DNA of 64,000 nt from Nymphaea colorata. Lineage: Eukaryota > Streptophyta > Magnoliopsida > Nymphaeales > Nymphaeaceae. Positions 11,701 to 23,021 of this stretch are shown piece after piece. The stretch covers positions 37,749,115-37,813,114 of the forward strand of contig NC_045138.2 in NCBI RefSeq assembly GCF_008831285.2, written 5' to 3'. The notes beneath the pieces are model-generated. The model ran no database searches, was not told where the DNA came from, and saw nothing but the letters and a program-made list of their open reading frames with translations. Both the position numbers and the translations under genes were made by a program. Within the stretch, counting starts at the first letter, position 1. Each line of letters begins with the position of its first letter.

Positions 11701-14700
11701 GATGGAGGAAAAAGGACCTTGAAGGTCTTTTAATGAAGTGTCAGATACTGAAAAAACAGAAACAATGAAGGAAAGAAGAGTAAGAGAACTAAGAAAATAT
11801 TCAAAATAGAGAACAGACACCACCAAGTTCTAGCTTAAACCATAAGTAGCCCATATTATCCATCACTGTCCACTTTCAGAGATATACTAAATGCAATCTC
11901 CCACCCGTCCAAAAGTGTGCACCTATAAGCTGCAACTTTGTTAGTTTATATGCTTATCATCAGACTAACAAGTTTCAAGGATATTGCAGTTTCTCGTCCA
12001 AAACTACCAAAGCACATGCCAATTGGTCATGAATTACGATAACGGCAAGGCATGCTCATGTATTCATGCCACCAAAGAAGATTCATCCCCAGGTAACAGA
12101 AGTTGAGGCATGCAGTCATGATGTAGCAGCCATAAACAAATTAAATTGATTACCGAGAAAAGATGTACTAATAATACTTGCCTCATAAGGGAATTCCATC
12201 TTCTTCATGATGTTGTATGCTTTCCAAGGCGGCTCCATGATCTAAAGAAGAAAATGAAGAAACCACTTCAGCAGCACTTGTAACTGATAAGGCTAGAATA
12301 TAGGAATCACAAGAAAACACAAAGATACAATACTGCTTATAGTATGCAGAAGCATCCAAGAAAGCTTGTGAAATACAGAACAGAGTCGTCCAAAACCTGA
12401 CATTGCTTTTGATGAAATGTTCAACATGAAATTTGATCAATAGACACCCTATCTGCTATGTAACTTACATCATCTGCAGATATTCTGACTTGTAAACGGT
12501 TTTGGCACTCGGGACATCCCATAACTCCCTGCAAAGGCAATATGTGTTTCACTTTTTTGCACTTACATAATCAGGTCAGGTATTCACTTGGATATCCTGC
12601 TAAACATTTATAATCATAAAATTTGAGGACAAAAATTCATAAAGACACTGAAACAAGTCAAACTTTAAAACCACCCATGAACCCAGCAATAAAGTTAACT
12701 TTTTCTTCAGTTCAGTACGACAATCCACAATGCGAGCTCCAGTTTGATCAGTATGTAGAACAGTATTTGTAGATTGGGCCTGCTTGCACATTTTAGCAGT
12801 TCATGCATTTGCTGAAGCTAGATGCAATAACCATTATTGGAGACTGTTATGATAAAATGGAACTCCTGATTTCCTCATCAATTTAAATAACTCACTGATC
12901 CAGTGCAAGTTGGGCAGTCTTTGGTAGGCAATGCAAGCGGCAGCTCCAGAGAAGAAGGAAGATGAACTAATTCTGCCCTATTATCTGCAACAGCTTCTGC
13001 AATAGAATCAGCTGTTGGTTTCTGCCCACTGGAAAAAAGATTAACATGAGATATCAAAGAAAAACCGTCACAGGTTGCACTTGATAAAACCTAATCAAAG
13101 GCAGGTCTCAACAAATATTACACACCACTTTTAATGGAAAATGGTCATAAAAAATGCATACAAGTTCTCGGTAAATATTCCATAATAGAGATGCAGATAG
13201 TCAGATACATTACAGGCTTCCTATGGCAATACTCTGATGGTTCATCTTTTCCGAAGCTCATTATTAAGTGAACAGCAGATGATGTTAAGCAATACTCATT
13301 ACCAATTTCGAAAGTCATATAATATGGAGGATAAAATATAACGAATACAGTTTAGTACAACAGGAGACTACAAGTTCATATATAATAAATTATAATATTT
13401 CTCAAGCATGATGATACAAGAAATTGAATATTCTCTTCACACACATAAATGTGTTTTTACTTGGGCTTGCTATTTATTAGTAGAACCACAATTTGCCACA
13501 TGCAAAACCAAGATAAATAAAGTTGAATCACATGGTTAAACCGCTGGACTTTCAATCTGAGCCTACACAATCTGAATGTGGAATTTTGATTTTCCAAGCA
13601 TGGTTTAGATACAAAAACTCCAAACTTACCAATCCATATCAACTTCTATGCATAAGAAATCAATCCATGCACACTAGGAACAATTGGAACAAAGAGAATA
13701 AAACTGTGACACCCTATCTTTCGCTAAAAAACATTACCTTTTCAAAGAATAGTTTTTCACTTGATATTGGACCCTTCCGGTGCCTTTGCACATTGTGCAT
13801 TGCAAGGCGTTCCATCCATTGCATGTTCGACAGTTCCTATAGTTCATAAAAGCTGAAAGCTGAATATTGCAAATGTGACTATGGAAAATAAATTGTGAAA
13901 ATGAATCAGATTATATGGAAATCAATGGGAAAAATAGACATTACAACTTGGTGTTTTTACAGAATCAGATGCATATTTAATGTTCTCAACCACATATGCT
14001 TGAGCGCCAATTAGGCAATGAACTCAACAAACTGATTCTCAAACAGTTCAAAGTGACAGATGTTCACTAGCAAAAGGTCCTCAAGTGAAATGGTTAACAA
14101 TGTTTTCCTTTCGATTTAAAAAACCTAAAGATAGCATTCTTGAACCATAACATGCAACGCTTCTGCAACTATACATTAAGTCACTGATGTGGTGATGACA
14201 CACTTGATTGCCAGTACTAAAGCATAGCACAAAACCTCCATCGGCAGCATGAATTAGAAACTTAGACTTACCAATTAGTTGTGAATTTTCTAGGACTTCA
14301 AACCACTTTAAATGCATATAAGGTGTTACCAGTAGCTAGTGTTCATCAACAGCCTGACGTAGAAATTATAATATTCCCACTGAAACCAGCTTTTCAAAAT
14401 CAAAAGACTCATAAATGCTGTTGATTTGGAATTTGTCCCAACATTCAAATGCAAAATTCATGTTTGTTGCTTTGTGGAGGTTGGTCAGCAAAACAGAGCC
14501 CTTTCAACCTGTCAGCCCCCTCACATACAGATATAATTCTAAGGTATTAGACACCCAATTACCTAGGTAGGTTACCGAGAGAGGGATCAAGTCAAAAGGA
14601 ATTGAAAGAGAAAAGTTTCAGGACAACCATGGGAAAGTGGTCTTAAACAATATGGTAAGAAAAGAAGAAGTGCTAATGGTCTTTGTTGTTGTGCAGCTCC

Positions 14701-17497
14701 GAATGAAGTATTGGGTCAATCTACATCTATGAAATTGGAAGTTTATCAGATAATCGAACTAGATATTCTTGAATTACTTTCATCATCACCATCACAATCA
14801 TCAAAATATAGTTATTTATGTCCTTCCAATGAAATGCATTTTATTCGTAAAAAAAAAGGAGAGAAAAACGTCAAAGAAAGGTCAAACCAAAGACTGGGAA
14901 AAAAACTCGTTTAAAAAAAAATGTCAAAATGAAAAAAACTGAATAAATCGTGTTTTATTGCGTTTTTTTCCCATTTTTTCGTTTTCCCCCTTTTTTCATG
15001 TTTTTATATATTTTACTTACCAAATTTTTATTTTCTTATTTTTCACATTTTATTTTTATTTTTTTAGGTTTTTCAAATTTTGCCGAGATTTTCTCGAGGA
15101 AAACAACTTTGCCGTATTATACCCGAAAAAAATCCTTGCCGTTTTATACCCAAAAACGATATGTGTAACAATGCAATGAATAGGAAAATTTTGTTTTATT
15201 GATGTAGTAATGGGTATGCATCAAAATCAGCAGAAATGTGCCCATTTGCACTCAGACGCCACATTTCTAAACGTTGTATTTTCAGCAGCATCTAAAACAC
15301 CTTGTTCGCATAATTTGGATCACAATAATCCCATGCTGTACCATAAATACATAGAGATGTAGAAACATACATATATACATAGGCACATAGATGTAGAGTT
15401 CATCTAGTCATTAGTTATTCCTGACAATAGATAGAGCAGCACAACCATAACGAGGAGAAATTGTCTAATCTGTCACTTGATCCTTCATATTCTGCATAAG
15501 CAACATTAGATTCTAATTCTATGAACACTAATTCAACTATCAGTCACTTAGAGCCTTCAGGTTCCGCACAAGCAACACCAAGATTGAACGTATGTTTGAA
15601 TGCTAACTGATGAACCTAGTTGTCAATAAAATAAGCATAACATTTTTCACAGTCAAAGCATTTATAAGTACTAAATTCACAAATAGACAACACAACGAAG
15701 AATAACAGCACAAAGTTTGTTTTTGTTCCGGAAACAAAATGGTAGGTTTAGCATGTGGCATTTGTTCACACCCGAAGTACAGCAAGATACGACACCATCT
15801 ATTACCCATACTAGAGGGAAGTAGCTTTAATAGACAAAAAAAATCCATATATATGAGGTAAGATAGAAGCCCAATCATGTGACAGCCTAGAGATGGCAAT
15901 TAGCTAAGAGAAAAATATGTTCAGAACAACAAGCACCTCTGACATAACACCTTCTTCCCCAATTCTAGAGCAATGTCATAGGCACCAAATGTCGCAATAG
16001 CCTGCATTTCATCGAAGAGAAAAACAAGTGACAAAATGAATATCCTCAGATAGCACTATTCCTTATTTTAGGTACAAATATGCCCACCATCTAACGTAAT
16101 ATCATAATTTGGATATTTCTCTAGTTCTAAACCTTTTAATAAGCAAGAAAACCCATACGACGAACAACCACAAGGTTTGAACAACTGCATACTTATAATT
16201 TAAGATACCCACCATTAACAATCAAGAGAATACTACATTAGGTAGAAAAAAACAAATTCCACTGAGGTCCAACAAGCTTCGCTTTAATAATGGCTTAAGC
16301 GAACTCAACTAAAAAGGGCAAAAGTAACTAAGAGGTAGCATGAAGCAATTTGACCTTCAAGTCCGCTTAGGTTCTAAAAAACAAACTGTGGGTGGTTTAT
16401 TACAAACATGTACTCACAAATGAAAGACAAAAAAAAAAGAGAAAAACCGTACATGAAAAATTTTTTCTCACAAACTCCAGCTAGAATTAAGATCACCAAG
16501 TGATTTTGGATCAAAATCAATAATATTCTCAAGAAAATGCTTCAAGGCACTCGTCTAGAAAGAATATAAAAGTTGGGAGGGCTGCATTGCTGCACATAAG
16601 TTTTCACGTTTGGGTAAGTCAAATTTAGCTTCGGAACGAGAAGAGGTAACCAACTCAGGACATCGTTACACCATGTTCAGTGGACAAGGATTAATAAGAA
16701 AAAATAACAACAAACAGAAGCAGAAAGGTGTTTCAGACTACCAAATCCCAAAATTTAACAGCCAAACTGTTAAACTCCAGAATGTGATGACTCCAAAATG
16801 CTGGTTCCTAATTGGCACCGAACCAATGAGAACCCGCATGAAGATAACGCTCATAATCTAACTGAAAACACACACACACACACACACACAGCGTGAAGCA
16901 TGAAGGTTAGTCCTTAAATAGCTCAAAGATCATACAACCACCAAACGAAGTAAAGGTTAATAACATAGACTTGCAAATTAAAATGAAACGTGAAAACGGT
17001 GTCCGTAAAATGGACAAAAATGCCTTCTCGAAATAAAAACAGCGAAAAGAAGGTTGATAACATAAACAGTTATGAGAGTAAAGAACCGACAAAATTTATG
17101 GCGTAAAATTCGAAGTGTATCCCAACGGAAAGGCATGCAGTGAAACGCTTGGAAAGGGAATACGCGAGAAAGCGATGAGAATACAGGTCAAGAAATTGGT
17201 AGTGTGATGAATTGCAGTAGCAGAGTGGAAGAATGGGGATGGGAGAGGAACTGAAGAGGGTGCGTTACTTACGAAGATGGCGGAGAAGGAGAGACGGGAC
17301 ACGAACTCCGGGATGCCGAAGCCACGAGGGGCTGAGCCGGCGATGTCGAAGGCGAGGGTGAAAGGGGAGACGACGAGGCGGAAGGGAAGTCCCAGCAGGT
17401 CCAGCAGGGGAGTAGCATACTTGGCCTTGAATATCTTCGTGTAGATGTCCGCCTTGAACTTCACAAATCGAACCAGTTTGTCCGTTCCTCTCGCCAT
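8736..17497 (-). CDS. DnaJ-type cysteine-rich zinc-finger protein, 12 exons
   Basis: Hand-built exons on the minus strand: 17497-17273, 16001-15937, 13836-13738, 13028-12896, 12528-12469, 12241-12182, 11532-11410, 10533-10462, 10018-9881, 9600-9445, 9311-9216, 8777-8736. They total 1269 nt, giving 422 residues, with frame kept at all junctions. The sequence shows two CxxC pairs of the DnaJ cysteine-rich kind: C99/C102 with C110/C113 (CNGW and CKGTG), and C168/C171 with C179/C182. The N-terminus (about residues 28-90) is hydrophobic with possible membrane segments. The C-terminus ends in a basic-aromatic tail, KRRKRWWFF. There is no J-domain, so it resembles plant 'DnaJ-like zinc-finger' proteins that aid folding without acting as Hsp70 co-chaperones. 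Substrate and compartment are not evident. The start lies beneath a CT-rich leader. Confidence 0.9.
8771..8778 (-). other. Tandem splice acceptors of the last zinc-finger exon
   Basis: Minus strand reads TTTAG then CTGCAG, so two acceptors six bases apart are both in frame. Using the second removes Leu-Gln just before the basic tail. Confidence 0.5.
8923..9168. mobile_element. Foldback (MITE-like) element in the last intron
   Basis: The 22 bp at 8923-8944 (starting ATTGAAATCAGC) recur inverted at 9147-9168 with about two mismatches. A nested 19-bp inverted pair lies inside, at 8980-8998 and 9037-9055 (CAGTCAGAAAAAGT-type arms). Between them an ACAGTTTTTnGnnACA phrase repeats about three times. 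No target-site duplication is clear. It looks like a non-autonomous foldback transposon resident in the intron between 9216 and 8777. Confidence 0.5.
9171..9215. repeat. Compound microsatellite at a splice donor
   Basis: An (AT)n, (GA)n, (CA)n run. On the minus strand the CA part reads as GT repeats directly after exon codon AAG, so the donor GT (9215-9214) is the first unit of the repeat. Confidence 0.8.
12180..12181 (-). other. GC splice donor (GC-AG intron)
   Basis: The exon ends TATGAG at 12182 and the intron begins GCAAGT. Continuing to the next GT would bring a stop codon into the following exon, whereas the GC donor joins YE to NIINSM in frame. The AG|GCAAGT context is the strong form typical of GC-AG introns. 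Confidence 0.85.
16868..16890. repeat. (CA)n microsatellite
   Basis: About eleven CA units in the first intron of the zinc-finger gene. Confidence 0.9.
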
Positions 17498-17600
17498 TGT
17501 ACAGAAGAAAAGAAGACGAAGGGAAGAGAGCGAGAGCGAGAGCGAGAGCGAGAGAGGAGGTGGAGGAGGAGGGAGATAAGCCTCCCTCTTTCATTTTCCG
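17498..17600 (-). promoter_or_regulatory. CT-rich leader of the zinc-finger gene
   Basis: Upstream of the start, the minus strand is CT-rich with five copies of a CTCTCG hexamer (17527-17553 as GAGAGC-type units on plus), typical of plant 5' leaders. No convincing TATA box was seen. Confidence 0.5.
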
Positions 17601-20600
17601 ACTTGCAAGAACAAACCAAAAAATAGAACGGAGCAACGATATTTTGAAAGCTTCTTCACGTTAAAATTGAGAAACCCATTTACATGGTATTAAAATTGAA
17701 ATTCCTTTTTCTTTTCTTTTTTTTGTTTTCGTTTGAAACTAATATTCCATTCTGGCAAATGCATTCTCAAGAGGCGCATGTTTTTTCAATACCGAAGTAA
17801 GTTTTTCGCATTTCTTGGCTTCCCTTTTATTTTTCTAAGCAGAAAAAACAGATAAATCTTCTTAAAAAATATATATTTAGACTGCTGAAAAACTCATTGG
17901 CCCCCCCTGGGGCGAATGCTGACAAGAATTCAAAGGAACCTCTTAAATAGATCTTCAGATGCTACTGCCATCTGATTTGATTCTGAAGAAATTTTAATTT
18001 CGTTCCCTTTTTGAGTATAAGAAGTTGATGCTTCGAGAACTGAAAGACATTTGTGATCAGCTGCACATTTCTGCATACCACCAGTTTTTTTTGCATTTCT
18101 CCTGTGCATGCTATTTTCACTCACTTTCCAACTTTTTTAAAGCTATTTTCCCTTGGTTCCTTCATCTATAGTGTCACATTAAATCAAGTGTCACTTTCCA
18201 CCTGTATGAAATTTTTTATTTGAAAAGGCCAAACAATTAATTTTATACGTTTTTTTTAGATAGAACTTAGATGTGGAAACTCAAGTTCAATTTTGGTTAT
18301 CAAGCTATATATTGAATCTGAATCTAATGGATAATCAGCCTGGGATTTTTGTGCCATGTCCAGCTAAGTGGACTTGAAATTGAGTTGTAATCAAATATAA
18401 CTGATTCATTTACATCTTTAAGAGGTTGTTTGGTAGTAGAGGCACTTTGTAATCAAATTAACCACCTTTAATGTAGACAAAACCTTGACAAAACAAACTA
18501 TATATAGGGTGTTCCTTTGTACTTATATTCATCTATCTTTCAAAAGGTTATTATATCTTTGCCTCCAGTTTGATGGATTTTGATCTTATCCAGCCGCTGC
18601 TAATCTAATGGAACCTACCAAAATGATTTAATGGATGCTCATAATGGTAATGATATATCATATACCAAGTGGGTGGTAGATAGATCATTCCCACAAAGCG
18701 ATCTAGCAGATTAAATTATCTGCTCGTGAGGATTTGGATTGAATTGCAGATGTTGGAATTGCAGTCGTCTTCTTATTCAGATGCGCCTACTTTATGGAGT
18801 TCACGAACAGAGCATGATTCTGTTTGAGTCAATCTATTGAGCGACTTCTTTCTCCACATGCATGCTTGTTCTCTGGCATCTTGTTCCCTTTCTTGTGGAG
18901 TAATTCCTTGGATCATTCTACAGGATCCTTACTTCTTTTAGTTATCTTTGTTCCTTTCTCTTTTCTCGTTTCCATATCTTGTTCTTTTTGCTTTTTCGAT
19001 TCTTCCGGCTGAACTGAAGGTTATTATATATAATACACACTCATAGTAGTATTACAGTATGCCTTACATTTATGTTAAATTCATGAACAATTACTTTATC
19101 AGATCCTAAACAGTACTTAATCAAAGAGTTATCTCGAAAAGCGGGCTGGCACAGACAAGCCAGACTTGGCCTGGAATTTTCAAGATCCTAGTTTTCGGAA
19201 CCGGATTTTCATAAGAACCAGGAAATCACGAGTCGGTAGCTCGAGCCGGGTTAAAAGGGTGGTGAATCATCGAAGTAGGGACGTTTTCGTCCAAGCGAGT
19301 TTTAACGCGATGAAGATAACAAAGGCGGAGATAATACGTGTTAGATTTTCGAAACGTGTCCACCACACGTGCGAGTCGCTTGACCTTCACCGTACATCTC
19401 TTGGCTCGAGAAGAAAAATCTATCCATCCTTTCTCCGGAGGTCGATAATGCCCCCGCTGTCTTCACAAATTACGGTACCTGAGTCGCACGTCCGGTTCCG
19501 GTTTTGCGTGTTGTCCGCCCTTTTTTTTTTAAAAAAAAAAAAAATTCTTCAGTTCCGATCACAGTTTTGTATTATGTTGGTTATTGCTTCTTAAGAAAAT
19601 CATTGAAGTGCCTAATGTTGCATAATTTGGCAGAAATGAAATTTGCCTAATTATGACTTGCCAGTTCAAAAGAAAAATGAAAAAGGACTTCACATTGAGT
19701 AACCAATAAGAATTGTATACTAGGTGGGCACATTTCACCCAATGTAGAAATTTTCTTCTATCTCATACATTTGAAATTTAATATTGTGTATAATGGGGCA
19801 ATGCTTAGGGATGGTTCTGTATTTAGCAAATTTAATTTCATTTTTTCTAAATAAAAATATAAAAATAAAAATTTTATTAATACATTGTTTGATACAATAT
19901 GAGGCTTCCTTCAACTGCTTTGACCAATATAGCCCTCGGATCATTAGATCTTGCGATGGTGCCATCCTGATAGTGAATTGATTTGCTAAATTAGGGTTTT
20001 TTCAAGGTTTCGCTGAATCAGGTTTTTGTACGTTTGCGTTAAATGAAAGGTGTCGAGAAAATCAATAAGAAAAGCACTACTAGAGTGGTATTTAAAGAAA
20101 GATTTGGGCCTTTGAGTAATTCCATAAAGGTCAGGTCGCAGTGAAGTACTTCATAGGGGTAGAAGAGATATTTAACTTTCGGTGCTGTGAAGATCTCATA
20201 ATTGCTAAAAAACACTTCTTAATTGAACCTTCGGAGAAGAAAGAAGGGAAAAACTCGCCTTTTTAGGCGAAGACTATTCTCCTCGCACTCGTACCAGCCG
20301 AATCCCATCATATCCCCGACACCACCAACGAAAACGGAAAAATTTCAGGTCCTTCCCTGCTGCCGAGCTTCCATTTATGGAAACATTTGCAGCCTTTGCT
20401 CATGAATAAGAGCAAGAGAATGACCCATCGCATTCATTTTCTCTCTCTAGACGCCTCTTTCCGTCCCTCTCTAGATCACTAGATGTCATTGTCTCTCTAG
20501 AAACTGTGATATTTTAATGTGGAACTTTCCTCTTTAAATCCATACAGTTCATTGGTAGTTCGTCTAATGCGCACACACAGACCCCATCGTTTCCTTTCTT

Positions 20601-20656
20601 CCCTTCGACAACATCCGCAGTAAGATTTTGGTGCAGAGAAAGAGGGAGGGAGTCAG
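17601..20656. other. Intergenic between the divergent zinc-finger and MADS genes
   Basis: This 3-kb interval is shared upstream sequence for two divergently transcribed genes. It is AT-rich, with a T9/A13 run at about 19520-19544. A 142-codon plus frame at 19166-19594 is rich in Arg and Ser and matches nothing I know, so I do not call it. A GAGGTTGTTTGG phrase near 18421 resembles one end of a Tourist-like element, but no partner end was found. Confidence 0.5.
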
Positions 20657-23021
20657 ATGGGGAGGGGAAAGGTTGAGCTGAAAAGAATTGAGAATCCCCA
20701 CCAGAGGCAGGTTACTTTCTCTAAAAGGAAAAATGGGTTGATCAAAAAAGCAAGAGAGATTTCTGTTCTGTGCGACGCTCATGTTCTTCTCGTTCTTTTC
20801 TCGTCCTCAGGCAAACTCTACGACTTCCTTAGCCCCTCTTCTCTCAGGTCCCCCTTCTCTGTTGCTTTTCATTTCTTGTCGCTTGCTTCTGCATTTTGCG
20901 TTTTTTGGTGGTGGAATTCTACACTGACAGGCATTTGGAATGCTTGTTTTCGTATTCTGTTTGCTACTTTTTAAGTGTAAGCAAGTTCATGGAGAAATAT
21001 TACGCGGCCACTCAGAGTGGAATCTTTGAAGAAAAATTCATGGTGCTTAATTTCTCCAAGATCCTTATTTCTTTGCAAAACTTTCTGCTTAAGAGACGAG
21101 TTTCTCTTATTGTTGTTTTTTCTTTCCACTTACGTCTCTGTGCAGGAAAACGGTGTGGACGTTGTGAAGGTGAAGCGAATAAGTGAGCAGCTGCAGAAGA
21201 ATATAAAGTAAAGTTCTGTCTTACTTGAAATGATCAGAAGTTGTACTCTTCTTCCTTTCCTGGTTCTCTGAAAATTTGCTTGATTTATCTCACCCATGAA
21301 AGCCTAGGGAGATGAATGGTTTTAAGAACTCTTGGGGTTAAGCGGATGTTGGCATTGGTCAAGTAGAGCTTGTATACTGTGTGCTTTGATTTGATCAAAA
21401 GGCTTGCTGTGAATGTAACAGTATTGATACTAATTCCGAAGCAGGTCTATTGATGGAGAAGAAGGAAACTGCTGTTCCTTGTCGATGTTGGACTATCTTG
21501 AACAAAACCTTGAAGCCACGATTGCTCATGTTCGAAATCAGAAAGTGAGATTTTTTCTTCATTATGTGCTCGTTTGGCATTGATTTACAGGTTTTATAGA
21601 CCGACTGTTTCATCTTTTTGGAACAGGAGAAGATGATGCAACAAGAAATTGAATACCTTAAAAACATGGTACATGTAATCATTTTGCTTCACTTTTTGTT
21701 GTTGTTTTTGCTCCTCTCTTTTTTCCTGCTTTTTTATCTGATAATGACTGCGCTTCTTAGGAACGTTTTCGACTACAAGAGAGAAGAGAAATCTTTGAGG
21801 AGGTAGGAGAAAGTGTAACTTTTCCCTCCGCTTCTTCCAAAATAAGAAGATTTTTTCTTGCATTTCCTGATCCTGACATTTCAAAAAACTCTCTCTCTCT
21901 CTCTCTCAGATGGAGCGGCGTGGTGTTAGAAGATCGGCTCCTGGTTGCTTGCAGCATCTTAAGCCCTTGTTCCTTGAGCCACAAGACCATGAATTAGATT
22001 TGAAGCTAGGTACTATTTCTCTCTCGTGGTACTAAATGTCTCTCTTTCAAATGGTAATATAATATGTAGCCATGTTTGAGAGACTAGGATTTCAGGTCTG
22101 TGGTGATTTTGTATCCTAAGATCTTACATCTTGCGATCTCAGAGCTACTGAGTTCAACTGGATTTCATGCTTTGAAAGGTGCATGGAGTGCAAAGAAATT
22201 GATGAATCCATGCATCTTTTAGTGCTTCTGTGGTGCCGCATCAGTTTTGGCTGATATATATTTTGAAGTTACACGTTACGGCTCGTATTCCTCTCATTTT
22301 TTAACCTTAAAAATTATTTCAAACCTTTTAAATTAATTTAAAAATAAAAATGAAAAGTGAAAACTTGAGACATACCTTAGGGTTCGGTTGACAAATTAAA
22401 CACTAGGTATATCCATGAATATAACCTTAGAAATTGGTGCAGAATTTTCCACAACTTTTAAGATAGATTCTGGAAATAGTTTATACTTTTTTGTTTGAAA
22501 AACAAAATTAATATGTTATTATTTTATGTATATGTTTGAAAAAATAGAGCAGAGTCTCCAATGAATCTAACCAAATTTTTGGGACAGATGCATAAAACTG
22601 TTTTCCCAACAGGACCATAGTAGATCCAAAGCATCAACGCTATCATTTTGCTGACACAGAGTTCATATCAATGACTTATGCGATATTATTATAAAAGACA
22701 GTGCATTAAATGTTTTTGTTATTCTCACCAACCCATTAAATATTGAAGATTTAGGAAAAAAACATCGGCATTTTGGTGAAATACAGAAACGCACTTAAGT
22801 TTATCCGTTTGCTGAAAGCAATAATAAGTATTGTAATATTACTCTTTAAGTTGATCTTCTATGATAGTAATTATCATTGGATTAGTTTATGCCGTTCCCA
22901 TGATGTGCATGGGTTCGATCATTTTGGATCAAATCTGGACTCTCTCTCTCTTGCTAATTGTATCTTGTACTGAATCATTGCAGGCTGGAGCGACAATGTG
23001 ATGACCAACTTGCGTCTGTAG
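20657..23021 (+). CDS. MADS32: MIKC MADS-box factor, MADS32 (CFO1)-like
   Basis: Exons: 20657-20847, 20982-21042, 21146-21207, 21445-21544, 21627-21668, 21761-21802, 21910-22009, 22984-23021; 636 nt, 211 residues, frame kept throughout. Residues 1-60 form a MADS DNA-binding domain ([13 protein letters not shown] start, [12 protein letters not shown]). A short I region ([11 protein letters not shown]) and a K-box follow, the latter with leucine heptads around [16 protein letters not shown]. The two 42-nt exons are the classic K-box exon size. The tail ends ELDLKLG then WSDN. The [24 protein letters not shown]-like and terminal LDLKLG features recall rice OsMADS32/CFO1, a floral identity regulator. 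LDLKL also fits an LxLxL EAR-type repression motif. Its first intron is only 134 bp, short for a MADS gene. If the 22010 donor is not used, the protein ends after 10 other residues. Confidence 0.85.

Noticed and set aside
18421-18440. Tourist-like GAGGTTGTTTGG end after TAA
   Set aside because: No matching inverted end with a TAA duplication was found within about 500 bp on either side.
19166-19594. 142-codon plus-strand frame
   Set aside because: Arg/Ser-rich without domains, ends in a homopolymer region, and no splice structure suggests a gene.
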